The notes: generated by a model not told the origin, from the letters alone. DNA of 64,000 nt from Olavius algarvensis Delta 4 endosymbiont (GCA_905176665.1 CAJINA010000149.1:231227-295226), one strand, 5' to 3'. Positions 15,505 to 24,432 are shown, counted from the stretch's first letter. A program made the numbers and translations.

Positions 15505-15702
15505 TCCAATGGAATAGTGAAATGGTTTAGCGACCAAAAAGGGTTCGGTTTTATCGAACAGGAAGATGGTCCCGATGTGTTTGTACATCATTCCGCCATC
15601 AACGCCACCGGCTTCAAAAGCCTCAATGACGGCGACCGGGTCTCGTTCGACCTCGAACAAGGTCCCAAAGGTCCCGCCGCAGCCAATGTTACCGTAGTTT
15701 AA
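15502..15702 (+). CDS. csp: Cold-shock protein (CspA family)
   Basis: A 66-residue OB-fold RNA chaperone with the RNP1 motif KGFGFIEQ (residues 14-21) and RNP2 VFVHH (27-31). CspA proteins bind single-stranded RNA and melt structures at low temperature. An optimal ribosome site (AAAGGAGGATAAG) precedes the ATG and lies in the leader structure described at 15433-15504. It is nearly identical to the second cold-shock protein at 32574. A strong terminator follows. A DEAD-box helicase gene stands next, a functional partner in RNA unwinding. Confidence 0.95.
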   Translation: MSNGIVKWFSDQKGFGFIEQEDGPDVFVHHSAINATGFKSLNDGDRVSFDLEQGPKGPAAANVTVV

Positions 15703-15721
15703 TATCCCGCGGTTCAATTGA

Positions 15722-15760
15722 AAAAGGGGCACGCCTCCATATTCAGGAAGCGTGCCCTTT
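15722..15760 (+). terminator. Rho-independent terminator after csp
   Basis: GGGCACGCCTCC and GGAAGCGTGCCC form an almost perfect stem followed by TTT. An A-run precedes it. Confidence 0.85.
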
Positions 15761-15893
15761 ACTGTATATGCGCGCTTACGCCAGGCTATCTCAGCCTTGG
15801 GCCAATCTGCCCGGCTGCCTTGCCAAGCACGGTCTATTGCGGACCATTGCGCTTATACCCAAGTATCACTAATAGTATAAGGAATTTAATCAC

Positions 15894-17183
15894 TTGAGTT
15901 TTAAAAATTTTTCGTTTAATTCCCGGATTGCGGCCAATATCGTCGCCGCCGGGTATACCACCCCCACGCCTGTCCAGAAACAGGCCATTCCCAAAATTAT
16001 GCAGGGCGCGGATCTGATCGGTCTGGCCCAGACAGGTACCGGAAAAACCGCGGCCCTTGTTCTGCCTATGCTGCAGCGCTTGATGCGCGGTCAACGCGGG
16101 ACCCTGCGCGCCCTGGTCATCGCCCCTACCCGGGAACTGGCCGAACAGATCCACGAGACAATTACATCTCTGGGCACCCGTACCGGTTTGCACAGTACCA
16201 TGGTTTTTGGCGGTGTCGGCATTCAACCCCAGATCAAACAATTACGACGGACCGATATCGTGGTCGCCTGCCCGGGTCGCCTGCTGGACCATATTGGGCG
16301 GCAAACGGTAGACCTTTCCCGGCTGGAAATGCTGGTGCTGGATGAAGCCGACCAGATGTTCGACATGGGATTTTTACCGGATATTCGCCGCATCCTGACC
16401 CACCTGCCGCCAACCGGCTGCCAGACCTTGCTGTTTTCAGCGACCATGCCGGCCGCTGTACACCGGCTGGCAGACAATATCTTGAACAACCCGGTCAAGA
16501 TTCAAGCCGGCAATGATGCCCCGGCCCACACGGTGAGCCATGCGTTTTACCCGGTGGCTCACCACTTGAAAACAGCCCTGCTGCTCGAACTGCTGGGGAA
16601 GACACCCACCGGCCCGGTCCTGGTGTTTACCCGCACCAAGCATCGCGCTCGGCAATTAGGCGGAAAACTGGCCAAAGTGGGCTACCGTTCAACGTCGCTG
16701 CAGGGCAACCTGTCCCAGGCGCGGCGACGGGATGCCATGCGTGGCTTCAAGTCGGGTAAATACCAGATCCTGGTGGCTACGGACATCGCGGCCCGCGGCA
16801 TCGATGTCGCGCAGGTATCGCACGTGATCAACTACGATATGCCGTCAACCCCCGAAGCGTATATCCATCGGATCGGGCGGACCGGCCGGGCCGAATGCCG
16901 CGGAGAAGCCTTTACCCTGCTCACCGGAGAAGACAAACAAATGGCCCGGGCCATCAACGCCGCCATTGGCCGCCCTGTCGAACGGCGTACCCTGGAATAT
17001 TTCGATTACAAAGTCCCCGGACCGGCGGGTGGCAATCAGCCGCGCCAGCGAGGCCCCAAAAGATCAACCGGCAAACGGCGGGGTCCCAAAGGAAACCGGC
17101 ATACCGGCAACGGCGCCTTTGGCTTTCTTTCACCCCGTCGGGCTAGAAAACAGGGCCGGGCAGCGCTCGGGTCACCGGCCTGA
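15894..17183 (+). CDS. DEAD-box RNA helicase (RhlE-like)
   Basis: A 429-residue ATP-dependent RNA helicase. The motifs appear in order: Q-motif region TPTPVQKQAIP, Walker A AQTGTGKT (about 46-53), PTRELAEQ, DEAD in LVLDEADQMFDMGF, SAT, DIAARGIDV and HRIGRTGRA. A basic, Gly/Arg-rich tail (RQRGPKRSTGKRRGPKGNRH) follows, typical of RhlE and CsdA-type enzymes that act on ribosome assembly and cold-stable RNA. The start is TTG at 15894 with AAGGA upstream; no ATG is available near. It follows a cold-shock gene behind a terminator, so it has its own promoter, possibly in 15770-15880. Confidence 0.93.
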   Translation: MSFKNFSFNSRIAANIVAAGYTTPTPVQKQAIPKIMQGADLIGLAQTGTGKTAALVLPMLQRLMRGQRGTLRALVIAPTRELAEQIHETITSLGTRTGLHSTMVFGGVGIQPQIKQLRRTDIVVACPGRLLDHIGRQTVDLSRLEMLVLDEADQMFDMGFLPDIRRILTHLPPTGCQTLLFSATMPAAVHRLADNILNNPVKIQAGNDAPAHTVSHAFYPVAHHLKTALLLELLGKTPTGPVLVFTRTKHRARQLGGKLAKVGYRSTSLQGNLSQARRRDAMRGFKSGKYQILVATDIAARGIDVAQVSHVINYDMPSTPEAYIHRIGRTGRAECRGEAFTLLTGEDKQMARAINAAIGRPVERRTLEYFDYKVPGPAGGNQPRQRGPKRSTGKRRGPKGNRHTGNGAFGFLSPRRARKQGRAALGSPA

Positions 17184-17430
17184 TCAAGAGCGCTCTCGCC
17201 GGGAGGCAGTCCAGAAAGTGCCGCCGGTCTTTGATACCGGCAAGCGACAAAGGGTTGCTTTCCGGCCGCAATTGCCTTACCATAGTTATAAGTTAGCTAT
17301 CAGTTGTAAGCGACGATCATTCCGAATCTATTTGGCCCTGAGACGAAATCGTCTTGTTCCGGGTAACCATCTGAATTCGGCGGCAGACTAAACGCCTGCG
17401 CCTCACCCCCCTAACTTCAGATGGAGTTCC

Positions 17431-17640
17431 ATGATCGGACCGAATCCGTGCATTTGTTGTGGTGCTTACTGCGCGGTGGGCCGCATTTCCTTCGACTGCC
17501 GAGAAAAAACCCGTTTTCAGGGCGGGGTAGTTCCCCAGGCGTTTACGTTTACTTGACGTGAAATCTTACCTGCGGGTCTTGAGATTCCGGTCGATCCAGT
17601 GTGCGAACAGGCACGAGCCCGGTTTGAACTTGCCTCATAG
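17431..17640 (+). pseudogene. Remnant of a YkgJ-family cysteine-cluster protein
   Basis: Reading from ATG 17431 gives NPCICCGAYCAVGRISF and then GGVVPQAFTFT before an in-frame TGA at 17554-17556. This is the usual N-terminus of YkgJ proteins (NPCxxCGACC, RVSF, GGxVP). The same frame continues after the TGA and reaches DPVCEQARARFEL before TAG at 17640, which is the usual YkgJ C-terminus. The central Cys-rich block is missing. The locus is therefore an internally deleted, inactivated copy of about 70 codons. The stretch 17184-17430 before it shows no gene. Confidence 0.65.
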
Positions 17641-17694
17641 GGGGGCTTTTAGATAGCATGCCGATATTATTAACCTTTAAACGGGGAGAAACCA

Positions 17695-17877
17695 TTGGCC
17701 CGATCAAATTATTCGTTTCAAAAACGTCAGAAAGAATTAAAACGGAAGAAAAAGAAAGAAGAGAAACTTCAGCGCAAGCTTGCTAAAAAGGCGTTGGAGT
17801 TAGAGGCGAATTCGGAGGAAATCCCGGAGGAACCCGAAAATGAAGACGCGGATGACGAAGCGGATGAATCCGGCTGA
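17695..17877 (+). CDS. Small highly charged protein
   Basis: A 60-residue protein starting with TTG at 17695 after GGGGAG. It is split into a basic half (KRQKELKRKKKKEEKLQRKLAKK) and an acidic tail (EEIPEEPENEDADDEADES). This charge split is seen in small conserved proteins of Desulfobacterota beginning MARSNYSFQKRQKE, of unknown role. RNA or ribosome binding is possible from the basic half only. It lies 14 bases before the next gene, so the two form an operon. Confidence 0.7.
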   Translation: MARSNYSFQKRQKELKRKKKKEEKLQRKLAKKALELEANSEEIPEEPENEDADDEADESG

Positions 17878-17891
17878 AAAGGAGCGACACC

Positions 17892-18248
17892 ATGCGTCAA
17901 AAATATATGATCTCTCGCGATGACACCACCAACCAGCTCAAGATCAGAGAGTACGCGGTCACCGAAAGGGATCCCAAGAAAGTGTTGGTTTCCATGCTGG
18001 AAAAAAGCAAGTTTTCCTTCCTCTGCGAAGAAACCTATGCCAGTGAAGCGATTCTAAAAGCCATCACCAGCGGCATGCAAGCCCTGGTTACCCGTTTGCG
18101 GACCCGTAATCTATTCCCCATCGAGCCCTATATCACGCCCATCGCCGAAGCGGTTATCACCTTGTACAAAGCGCCCGAAGAAGGGGCGGTAGAGCTTCGT
18201 TTCGATGATGCCGACCTGGTCCGCTTAGATGCGGATGCCCCGGCATAG
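17892..18248 (+). CDS. Conserved hypothetical protein (118 aa)
   Basis: A 118-residue soluble protein with ribosome site AAAAGGAG before its ATG. It has an N-terminal strand region (QLKIREYAV), a helical centre (EAILKAITSGMQALVTRLRTRNLFP) and an acidic C-terminus (ELRFDDADLVRLDADAPA). No catalytic motif, signal peptide or metal-binding pattern is seen, and I do not recognise the family. Cotranscription with the small charged protein upstream is likely; a bidirectional terminator follows. Confidence 0.75.
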   Translation: MRQKYMISRDDTTNQLKIREYAVTERDPKKVLVSMLEKSKFSFLCEETYASEAILKAITSGMQALVTRLRTRNLFPIEPYITPIAEAVITLYKAPEEGAVELRFDDADLVRLDADAPA

Positions 18249-18296
18249 GGTATAAGGTATAAAGGTAGAAGGTATAAGGTATAAAGTATAAAGTAG

Positions 18297-18337
18297 AAAA
18301 CCAGCTAACCCATGAGTGTCAAGGGCTAGCTGGTTTT
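18297..18337. terminator. Bidirectional terminator between convergent genes
   Basis: AAAACCAGCTA at 18297-18307 is inverted at 18327-18337 as TAGCTGGTTTT. It ends both the rightward hypothetical operon and the leftward pspABC operon. Confidence 0.8.
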
Positions 18338-18419
18338 GAATTTAGGGTTTTTGGTCTTGGTTTTTTTCACCTTCAGCCTTCTACCTTCAACCTAAAATCC
18401 TGCCGGGCATCCCGCCCGG

Positions 18420-18803
18420 CTACCCATTCATTTTCTGTTCCCACTCCCATTCCCTGCCGGTCACCGTGTCTTCCATTCTCTGCAACCGACGTTCGAGGTT
18501 CTTGAAACGGCGTTTGAGCCGCCGGGCGGCGTTGGGGCGGGAATGCACGTAGCTGTCGTAAAAATCCTGTTCATCCTCGTTATGAATGGGGCGCACCGGT
18601 TCCGGTTTCATGACCAGCGACGCCACGAAGTAGACAAACAATACCGGCCAGAACCCGCTGACAAACATGAGCACCACCACGATCATCCGCAGCCAGAAAA
18701 CGCTGAAATCATAGTATTCGGCCAGGCCCCGACAGACACCGGCAATGGCTCCGTTGCGGGAGCGGTAGAGACCCCGGTCCGATCTGGGTTTGAATCTTTT
18801 CAT
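18420..18803 (-). CDS. pspC: Phage shock protein C
   Basis: A 127-residue inner-membrane protein. The PspC domain is clear: RGLYRSRNGAIAGVCRGLAEYYDFSVFWLR, followed by a hydrophobic segment (about 38-62, MIVVVLMFVSGFWPVLFVYFVASLVM) and a basic coiled-coil tail. PspC with PspB senses envelope stress and releases PspA-bound PspF. Its start overlaps the pspB stop by one base. Third gene of a leftward pspABC operon. Confidence 0.93.
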   Translation of the reverse strand: MKRFKPRSDRGLYRSRNGAIAGVCRGLAEYYDFSVFWLRMIVVVLMFVSGFWPVLFVYFVASLVMKPEPVRPIHNEDEQDFYDSYVHSRPNAARRLKRRFKNLERRLQRMEDTVTGREWEWEQKMNG

Positions 18804-19048
18804 TACTCTTTTTCCTTTCCCGAACGATCCATGAGAATGGTTTCCAGGGCGTCGATGCGTTCTTCCATTTTGGAAAGACCGCTATATATTTCTTGAATCA
18901 TTTCAGCCTCATCGACCTGTTTCTGGCGGCCTTTTTTGGACAACCCTCCGTGACGCAGTCGAATGGACATCAGGATAGTGCCTCCGACAATCGCAAGCGA
19001 GAGGACCAGTCCGGCGAAAACAATCAGTACGATCAGAACCGCGCTCAT
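18803..19048 (-). CDS. pspB: Phage shock protein B
   Basis: An 81-residue protein with one N-terminal membrane span (AVLIVLIVFAGLVLSLAIVGGTILM) and a cytosolic coiled coil (DEAEMIQEIYSGLSKMEERIDALETIL). This is the standard PspB layout, and its place between pspA and pspC confirms the call. It relays envelope stress to PspA. The family is divergent in sequence, so the identification rests on layout, the LSKMEERIDALETIL segment and synteny. Confidence 0.88.
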   Translation of the reverse strand: MSAVLIVLIVFAGLVLSLAIVGGTILMSIRLRHGGLSKKGRQKQVDEAEMIQEIYSGLSKMEERIDALETILMDRSGKEKE

Positions 19049-19097
19049 TTCAGTTACTTTCCATTTCGTGGGTTAAAAAGGAGAGGAGTCGTGGGTC

Positions 19098-19778
19098 TTA
19101 CTCCTCGCCATGCTTTCCCTGGATCTCCCGGGAAGATTTCATGGCAGCCAGTTCCTTTTCAATATCATCTTCATCCGCTAATTTGTCAAACGCTTCGTCC
19201 AGGGTGGATTTGCGGCCGAAATTGACCAGGTCGGCCTCGGCTTCCATGCGCTCGATGCGGTTTTCAAACTCTTCGAACTTGGCGATTGTGGTGTAGTTGT
19301 CGACCCGCCGCATTTCTTCCCGGGCTTCCTTTTTCCGTTTGGCCCGGATGTGGCGCTGGAGGAGCAGGCGCTGCTTTTCGCGGGCGCTGGCCAGTTTCTC
19401 TTCCAGCTGGCGGATGTCGTCCTTGTATTGTGCCACCGTGGCGCCGTGTTCGATATGCTCCTCTTCCAGGGAGTGGACCATGTCGGTAAAACGGCGTTTT
19501 TCAACCAGGGCTTCCCGGGCGAGATCGTCGCGGCCTTTATCCACTGCCAGCTGGGCCCGCTCGGCCCAGTGCTGCTCACGGCTCCGGGCGCCTTCCAGCC
19601 TGCGCTCGACTTTTTTCTGGCTCGCCATAACCCCGGCACAAGCCGATTTCAGCTCGATGAGAGTATCCTCGATTTCGCGGATCATGAGTTTGATCAGCTT
19701 TTCCGGATCCTCGGCTTTGTCGAGCATTGAGTTGAGGTTTGAACTGATGATGTCTCGAAATCGAGTGAAGATGCCCAT
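19098..19778 (-). CDS. pspA: Phage shock protein A
   Basis: The start is ATG at 19778 after AGGAGGAG, giving 226 residues. MGIFTRFRDIISSNLNSMLDKAEDPEKLI is the hallmark N-terminus, followed by long coiled coils as in all PspA/Vipp1 (ESCRT-III-like) proteins. PspA binds PspF to silence the operon and forms scaffolds on damaged inner membrane. Promoter: sigma54 element at 19835-19850. First gene of pspABC; 49 bases to pspB. Confidence 0.95.
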   Translation of the reverse strand: MGIFTRFRDIISSNLNSMLDKAEDPEKLIKLMIREIEDTLIELKSACAGVMASQKKVERRLEGARSREQHWAERAQLAVDKGRDDLAREALVEKRRFTDMVHSLEEEHIEHGATVAQYKDDIRQLEEKLASAREKQRLLLQRHIRAKRKKEAREEMRRVDNYTTIAKFEEFENRIERMEAEADLVNFGRKSTLDEAFDKLADEDDIEKELAAMKSSREIQGKHGEE

Positions 19779-19834
19779 GTTTCTCCTCCTTACGCGGCCG
19801 CCCGGGCCGGGTGTTGTTTTTTTAGCTTTTATAG

Positions 19835-19850
19835 AGCAGATTGTGTGCCA
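19835..19850 (-). promoter_or_regulatory. Sigma54 (-24/-12) promoter of pspABC
   Basis: On the reverse strand this reads TGGCACACAATCTGCT. It keeps GG and GC at the required 10-bp distance and differs from TGGCACGNNNNTTGCW mainly at one T. It lies about 57 bases before pspA. The upstream region 19915-19957 has an inverted repeat TGGTTA...TTAACCA, a candidate PspF binding site. Confidence 0.75.
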
Positions 19851-19900
19851 GAACATCGAAAATAGATTTAAACAACTGAAAATTTGGGAAATATGGCCTC

Positions 19901-19929
19901 TTGACATATTGTCGGTATGTGGTTAGATT
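19901..19929 (+). promoter_or_regulatory. Sigma70 promoter of pspF
   Basis: TTGACA at 19901-19906, a 17-bp spacer and TAGATT at 19924-19929. The -10 falls in the inverted repeat that may bind PspF, so pspF is probably autoregulated, as in enterobacteria. Confidence 0.65.
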
Positions 19930-19974
19930 GGCCATATAAGGGCAATTTTAACCATATTGTGGTGTAATATATCT

Positions 19975-21018
19975 ATGGGAACAATCCCGTCACACCCACC
20001 AGACCCGCAGTCATCGGTTACCGATGTCGCTGTCGAGGCCCAGGGACAATCCGAGGCCTTCCTGGATTTCCAGGAGCGACTTTCCCGGATCGCTCCCGTG
20101 GAGCGGCCGGCCCTGCTGGTGGGCGAACGGGGAACCGGCAAGGAGCTGGCGGCCACGCGCCTGCATTACCTCTCCGGGCGCTGGCAGGGCCCCTTCGTCT
20201 CCCTGAACTGTGCGGCCCTGGCTCCCACGCTCATCGAATCGGAACTGTTCGGACACGAAAAAGGGGCCTTCACCGGTGCCCAGCAGCGTAAAGCCGGCCG
20301 GTTCGAGGCGGCTGACGGCGGTACCCTGTTCCTGGATGAGATCGGTCTGCTGCCCATCGAGGCCCAGGAAAAGGTCCTGCGGGTTGTGGAGTACGGCTTT
20401 TTCGAACGGGTGGGGGGATCGACTTCGGTGGGGGTGGATGTGCGCATCATCGGCGCCACCAACGTGGATCTGCCGTCCCTGGCGGACACAGCTCGTTTCA
20501 AAAGAGACCTGCTCGATCGGCTTTCATTCGAAGTCCTTTTCCTGCCGCCGCTGCGGGAACGACAGGGGGATATTCTCCTCCTGGCCTATCATTTTGCCCA
20601 GCGCATGGGCTACGAGTTGGGTCGGCCCGATAGCCCGGAATTTAGCACAACTGCTTTGCGGCAGTTGGAGGGCCACCCCTGGCCGGGTAACATTCGGGAG
20701 CTTAAAAACGCTGTTGAAAGAGCAGTTTACCGGACAGACACCCCCCTCATCGAATCCATCGACCTGGATCCCTTCCGGTCACCTTACAGTCCGGCCTTCA
20801 CCCCGGACGCAACACCGGCTGTGGAAAAACCGCAGGTGTCGGCTGCCCCGAAGACGATCCCAAAACCACTCAAGGCAGCCGTGCGCGATCTTGAACGTGA
20901 CCTGCTGAAAAAGGCCCTGGCCGATGCCAAATACAACCGCAAAAAGGCCGCGCATTTGCTTGGCCTGACGTATGATCAGCTACGGGGATTGTTGCGGAAG
21001 TACAGGGCAGACCTTTAA
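19975..21018 (+). CDS. pspF: Sigma54 activator of the psp operon
   Basis: I take ATG at 19975 as start (347 residues). The protein begins almost directly with an AAA+ domain and has no receiver or sensor domain, as PspF does. Walker A GERGTGKE (50-57), the sigma54-contact loop GAFTGA (97-102), Walker B FLDEIG and the arginine-finger region are intact. A Fis-type HTH follows (NRKKAAHLLGLTYDQLRGLL). It opens the sigma54 promoter of the divergent pspABC operon and is inhibited by PspA. The Pro-rich linker near residues 275-305 is longer than usual. Confidence 0.93.
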   Translation: MGTIPSHPPDPQSSVTDVAVEAQGQSEAFLDFQERLSRIAPVERPALLVGERGTGKELAATRLHYLSGRWQGPFVSLNCAALAPTLIESELFGHEKGAFTGAQQRKAGRFEAADGGTLFLDEIGLLPIEAQEKVLRVVEYGFFERVGGSTSVGVDVRIIGATNVDLPSLADTARFKRDLLDRLSFEVLFLPPLRERQGDILLLAYHFAQRMGYELGRPDSPEFSTTALRQLEGHPWPGNIRELKNAVERAVYRTDTPLIESIDLDPFRSPYSPAFTPDATPAVEKPQVSAAPKTIPKPLKAAVRDLERDLLKKALADAKYNRKKAAHLLGLTYDQLRGLLRKYRADL

Positions 21019-21024
21019 TGACGC

Positions 21025-21360
21025 CAGGTATAAGTTAGACGGTCGAGGGTTGAAGGAAAATCTTGAGATCAGAGGTCGGAAGTCGGAATCAAAGGAGTCA
21101 GGGATCAGGAGTCGGGAGTCAGAAAGGTCATTGAGGTCGGAGGCCTGAAGTCAGGGAAAACCAAGAGATCGGAAGTCTGACATCCGACTTCTGACCACTG
21201 ATCTCTGGAAGTTATGCCCTTGACGGGAGAGGTTGGGGGAGGGTGAACGGCCGAAATACCAGGCAGGTGGAAGGTAGCAGGCTGAAAGAAAACCCAGTTA
21301 TCAGGAGTCCGGAGTCAGGAAGATTTTCGGACTCCTGCCCCCAGCCCCCTGTATTCTGTT
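21025..21360. repeat. Degenerate GTCRGG repeat array downstream of pspF
   Basis: The 460-base gap 21019-21479 is mostly units such as GGTCGGAAGTCGGAATC and GGAGTCGGGAGTCAG, then the ACGGGAGAGGTTGGGGGAGGG element and GGTGAACGGCCGAAATACC. The last 100 bases look like the promoter region of the next gene. Confidence 0.75.
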
Positions 21361-21479
21361 ATATCTTATACGTTACGCCTTGCACCTCCTGCTTTTCATA
21401 GCTATATCCTACAGTTCAGACAGCATTTATGTGTTAAGAACCACCACAGCCGACGCCCGGAAACCAGTGCGAGGATACA

Positions 21480-21737
21480 GTGCCGGATAAGCCCAGAACA
21501 TTGTCCTATTATTTATTCTACGTCCTTTTTCACCCGGATTCCTATCGGATTCTGTTGGCCTTTCTGGCCGCGATCCTGGTGGCGCCCCAGATTGCCCCGC
21601 CTGACCTGTCGACTGCGGGAAGAGTTATGCTGTATGTCATGCTTGCCTGTATCGGATATGCGATTTCTACCAAACCGGCGGTTTGGATTACAGGAGCCCT
21701 GAAGAAGTGGCTGCTAGGTGAAGTACCTAAAGAATAA
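21480..21737 (+). CDS. Small membrane protein, two predicted spans
   Basis: An 85-residue protein starting with GTG after GAGGAT. Two hydrophobic segments are seen (about 23-38, ILLAFLAAILVAPQIA; about 48-66, VMLYVMLACIGYAISTK), with a basic C-terminus (GALKKWLLGEVPKE) expected in the cytosol. I do not recognise the family. It lies downstream of pspF but is separated by a repeat array, so a link with envelope stress is only positional. Confidence 0.65.
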   Translation: MPDKPRTLSYYLFYVLFHPDSYRILLAFLAAILVAPQIAPPDLSTAGRVMLYVMLACIGYAISTKPAVWITGALKKWLLGEVPKE

Positions 21738-21744
21738 ACGCTTT

Positions 21745-21960
21745 GCGTTTTAGGTATAAGGTGGAAGGTAGAGGGTTGAAGGTTAAGATCAAGAAATCTG
21801 AGGCCTGAAGTCAGAGTTCGGGAAAACCAGGGCGTCCGGAGTCTGGAGCCGGGAGTCAGGAAGGGCAAGAGGTCGGAGGTCTGGCGTCAGGAGTCGGACA
21901 TACTCCCCTCCCTTGATGGGAGGGATCGGGGGAGGGAAAATGCGTATTACCCACTGTAGA
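21745..21960. repeat. Degenerate repeat array before the Lon-like gene
   Basis: AAGGTGGAAGGTAGAGG units, GTCRGG units and CTCCCCTCCCTTGATGGGAGGG fill most of the gap between the small membrane protein and the protease gene. Confidence 0.7.
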
Positions 21961-22026
21961 GTGACAAGTCGGAAGGCGGCAAAACGTGTGTTACCTTTAT
22001 AATTTAAAGATTAAAAGGAACTTTCG

Positions 22027-24432
22027 ATGAAACATGCATGCGAGCTGAACGTGGAAGACCTGCGCTGTGCCTGCCAGCCTTCGGTGTTCAATTTCAAAAG
22101 CACGGCTGAACTGGATCCCCTGGAGGATGTGATTGGCCAAAAGCGGGCGGTCCAGGCCATCGATTTCGGATTAAACATGGACAGCCCCGACTACAATATC
22201 TTTGTCACCGGTCAGGCCGGTACCGGGAAAACCACCATCGTGAACGACATCGTGGGCCGCTTTGCCTGCGAACTGCCCATCCCGGACGACTGGTGCATGG
22301 TCAATAATTTCCAGGACAAGTACCGGCCAAGGGCCATGCGCGTACCGCCCGGCAAGGCAACCCTGTTCAGCAAGCAGATGGGGCGCCTTGTGGATGTCCT
22401 CAAGACCCGACTGCCGGAAGCCTATGATGACAAGGCTTTTCAGGAACAGCAGGCCGCCGTTCGGGAAAAATATGGTGGGCAGGAAAAGGAAATTCTGTCC
22501 AACGTGGCCAATATGGCCGGCGAAAAAAGTCTGGCCATCAGCCGGACACCGGATGGATACCAGGTGATCCCGCTGGTTGAAGGCGAACCCATCACCAACA
22601 GTCAATTCTCCAGCCTGCCGGATGCCGAGCAGAAAAAACTGGAAGCGGAGATGCAGGTGATTCAAGATGGTCTCAAGGCCACGGTGGGCGAGGTCAACGT
22701 GGTGCGACAGGAAATGTCGACCGAACTCGAGGCATTGGTCGGACAGGTGGCCCAGCGGGTGGTCACCGAGCGCCTGGCGCACCTGGTGGATACGTATAAA
22801 GAATGCGACACCATTACGGCCTACCTGGAGGAGGTCAAGGCGGATCTCATTGAAAACGTGGAGGATTTTCTGCCTCAGGAAGAGAATGACAGCCCTGTTA
22901 AGGGCATGTTTTTCCAACCGCAGGAACCCTCCTTCCGGCGCTACATGGTCAATCCGCTGGTCGACCAGACCGGCGCCAGTGGCGCGCCGGTTATCTTCGA
23001 ACCCAACCCCACCCACCCCAATGTCTTCGGCCGCATCGAAAAGCGGGCCCACATGGGGGCCGCCACCACCGATTTTACCATGGTGCAGGCCGGGTCTCTG
23101 CTGCAGGCCAACGGCGGGTACCTGATCATGGAAACTGAATCGATCGTCATGGACCAGTTTGCCTGGGAAGCTCTCAAGCGCGCCCTGCAGAACAAAAAAC
23201 TCTATATTGAAGATGTGCCGGCCGGCATGGGCTATGCCAACGCATCGCTCAAACCGGAGCCCATCCCGCTGGACGTAAAAGTGATTTTTCTGGGCGAATA
23301 CGAGATCTTCCAGGTGTTGCAAAACTACGATTCCAAGTTCAACAAGATTTTCAAGGTACGGGCCGATTTCGATTACGAGGTCGAACGGACCGCGGAAACC
23401 GTCCAGCAATACGCCAAGTTCATCGCACGGGTCTGCAAAGAGGAAAACCTGCGGCCCTTCTCGCCGGACGGGGTGGCCGCCATTGTTGAATTCGGGGAAA
23501 AGATCATCGCCAATAAAAACAAGCTTTCCCTGCGGTTCGGGCCCATCGTGGGTATTTTAAAGGAGGCCGATTACTGGGCCGGCAAAGAGCAAGCCAAGCT
23601 GGTAACGAAAACGTTTGTTGTGAAGGCCTTCCAGGAATACCGCTTTCGCTACAATCTCTATGAAGAGAAGATCCATGAATCCTACGTGGATGAAACCATC
23701 CTGATCGATGTGGACGGCGGGGTGGTTGGACAGATAAACGGGCTGGCCGTCTACCAGATCGGCGATCTTTCCTTTGGCCGGCCGTCGCGCATCACGGCCG
23801 AGACCTTCATGGGACGCAAAGGGGTGGTCAATATTGAACGGGAAGCTGGTATGAGCGGCAATACCCACGACAAGGGGGTCCTGATCCTGTCCGGCTACCT
23901 GGGGCGGACCTTCGCCCAGAACCAGCCGCTGACCCTTTCGGCGAGCATCACCTTTGAACAGAGCTATTCCGGCGTGGACGGCGACAGCGCTTCATCAACG
24001 GAACTTTATGCCGTGCTTTCCAGCCTGGCCGACATCCCTCTGGACCAGGGTATCGCCGTCACCGGGTCGGTGAACCAGAAGGGAAAAGTCCAGGCCATTG
24101 GCGGGGTGAACCAGAAAATCGAGGGTTTCTTCGAAGTGTGTGAAGCCAAGGGGCTCACCGGTCGCCAGGGGGTCATCATCCCGGAAGCCAACGTCCAGAA
24201 CCTCATGCTCAACCGTAAGGTTGTAGACGCGGTCGAAAAAGGGGATTTTCATATCTACAACGTTGCTACCATTGAGCAGGGCATTGAAATCCTGACCGGC
24301 ATGCCGGTCGGCACCCGGGATATCAACGGCAAGTTCGCCGACGGCACAATCTTTGGCGGCGTGCAGAAAAAACTGGCCAAGTACATGAATCAGGCCCTGA
24401 AGTTCAAGAGTACGGAGAGGTTTGGAATTTAG
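22027..24432 (+). CDS. Lon-like ATP-dependent protease (LonB/YcbZ type)
   Basis: An 801-residue AAA+ protease. Walker A TGQAGTGKTT (residues 61-70) lies near the N-terminus, with a long helical insertion before the rest of the ATPase domain. The C-terminal Lon peptidase domain carries the Ser-Lys dyad: Ser654 in DGDSASS and Lys697 in GGVNQKIEGF, 43 residues apart exactly as in Lon. The LAN domain of classical Lon is absent, as in LonB and YcbZ. It degrades damaged or regulatory proteins in the cytosol. ATG with AAAAGGAAC ribosome site. Monocistronic between repeat arrays. Confidence 0.93.
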   Translation: MKHACELNVEDLRCACQPSVFNFKSTAELDPLEDVIGQKRAVQAIDFGLNMDSPDYNIFVTGQAGTGKTTIVNDIVGRFACELPIPDDWCMVNNFQDKYRPRAMRVPPGKATLFSKQMGRLVDVLKTRLPEAYDDKAFQEQQAAVREKYGGQEKEILSNVANMAGEKSLAISRTPDGYQVIPLVEGEPITNSQFSSLPDAEQKKLEAEMQVIQDGLKATVGEVNVVRQEMSTELEALVGQVAQRVVTERLAHLVDTYKECDTITAYLEEVKADLIENVEDFLPQEENDSPVKGMFFQPQEPSFRRYMVNPLVDQTGASGAPVIFEPNPTHPNVFGRIEKRAHMGAATTDFTMVQAGSLLQANGGYLIMETESIVMDQFAWEALKRALQNKKLYIEDVPAGMGYANASLKPEPIPLDVKVIFLGEYEIFQVLQNYDSKFNKIFKVRADFDYEVERTAETVQQYAKFIARVCKEENLRPFSPDGVAAIVEFGEKIIANKNKLSLRFGPIVGILKEADYWAGKEQAKLVTKTFVVKAFQEYRFRYNLYEEKIHESYVDETILIDVDGGVVGQINGLAVYQIGDLSFGRPSRITAETFMGRKGVVNIEREAGMSGNTHDKGVLILSGYLGRTFAQNQPLTLSASITFEQSYSGVDGDSASSTELYAVLSSLADIPLDQGIAVTGSVNQKGKVQAIGGVNQKIEGFFEVCEAKGLTGRQGVIIPEANVQNLMLNRKVVDAVEKGDFHIYNVATIEQGIEILTGMPVGTRDINGKFADGTIFGGVQKKLAKYMNQALKFKSTERFGI

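Noticed and set aside
17554..17556. Selenocysteine at the TGA in the YkgJ-like remnant
   Set aside because: The essential middle part of the family is missing and no SECIS-like hairpin was evident directly after the TGA, so decay is simpler.
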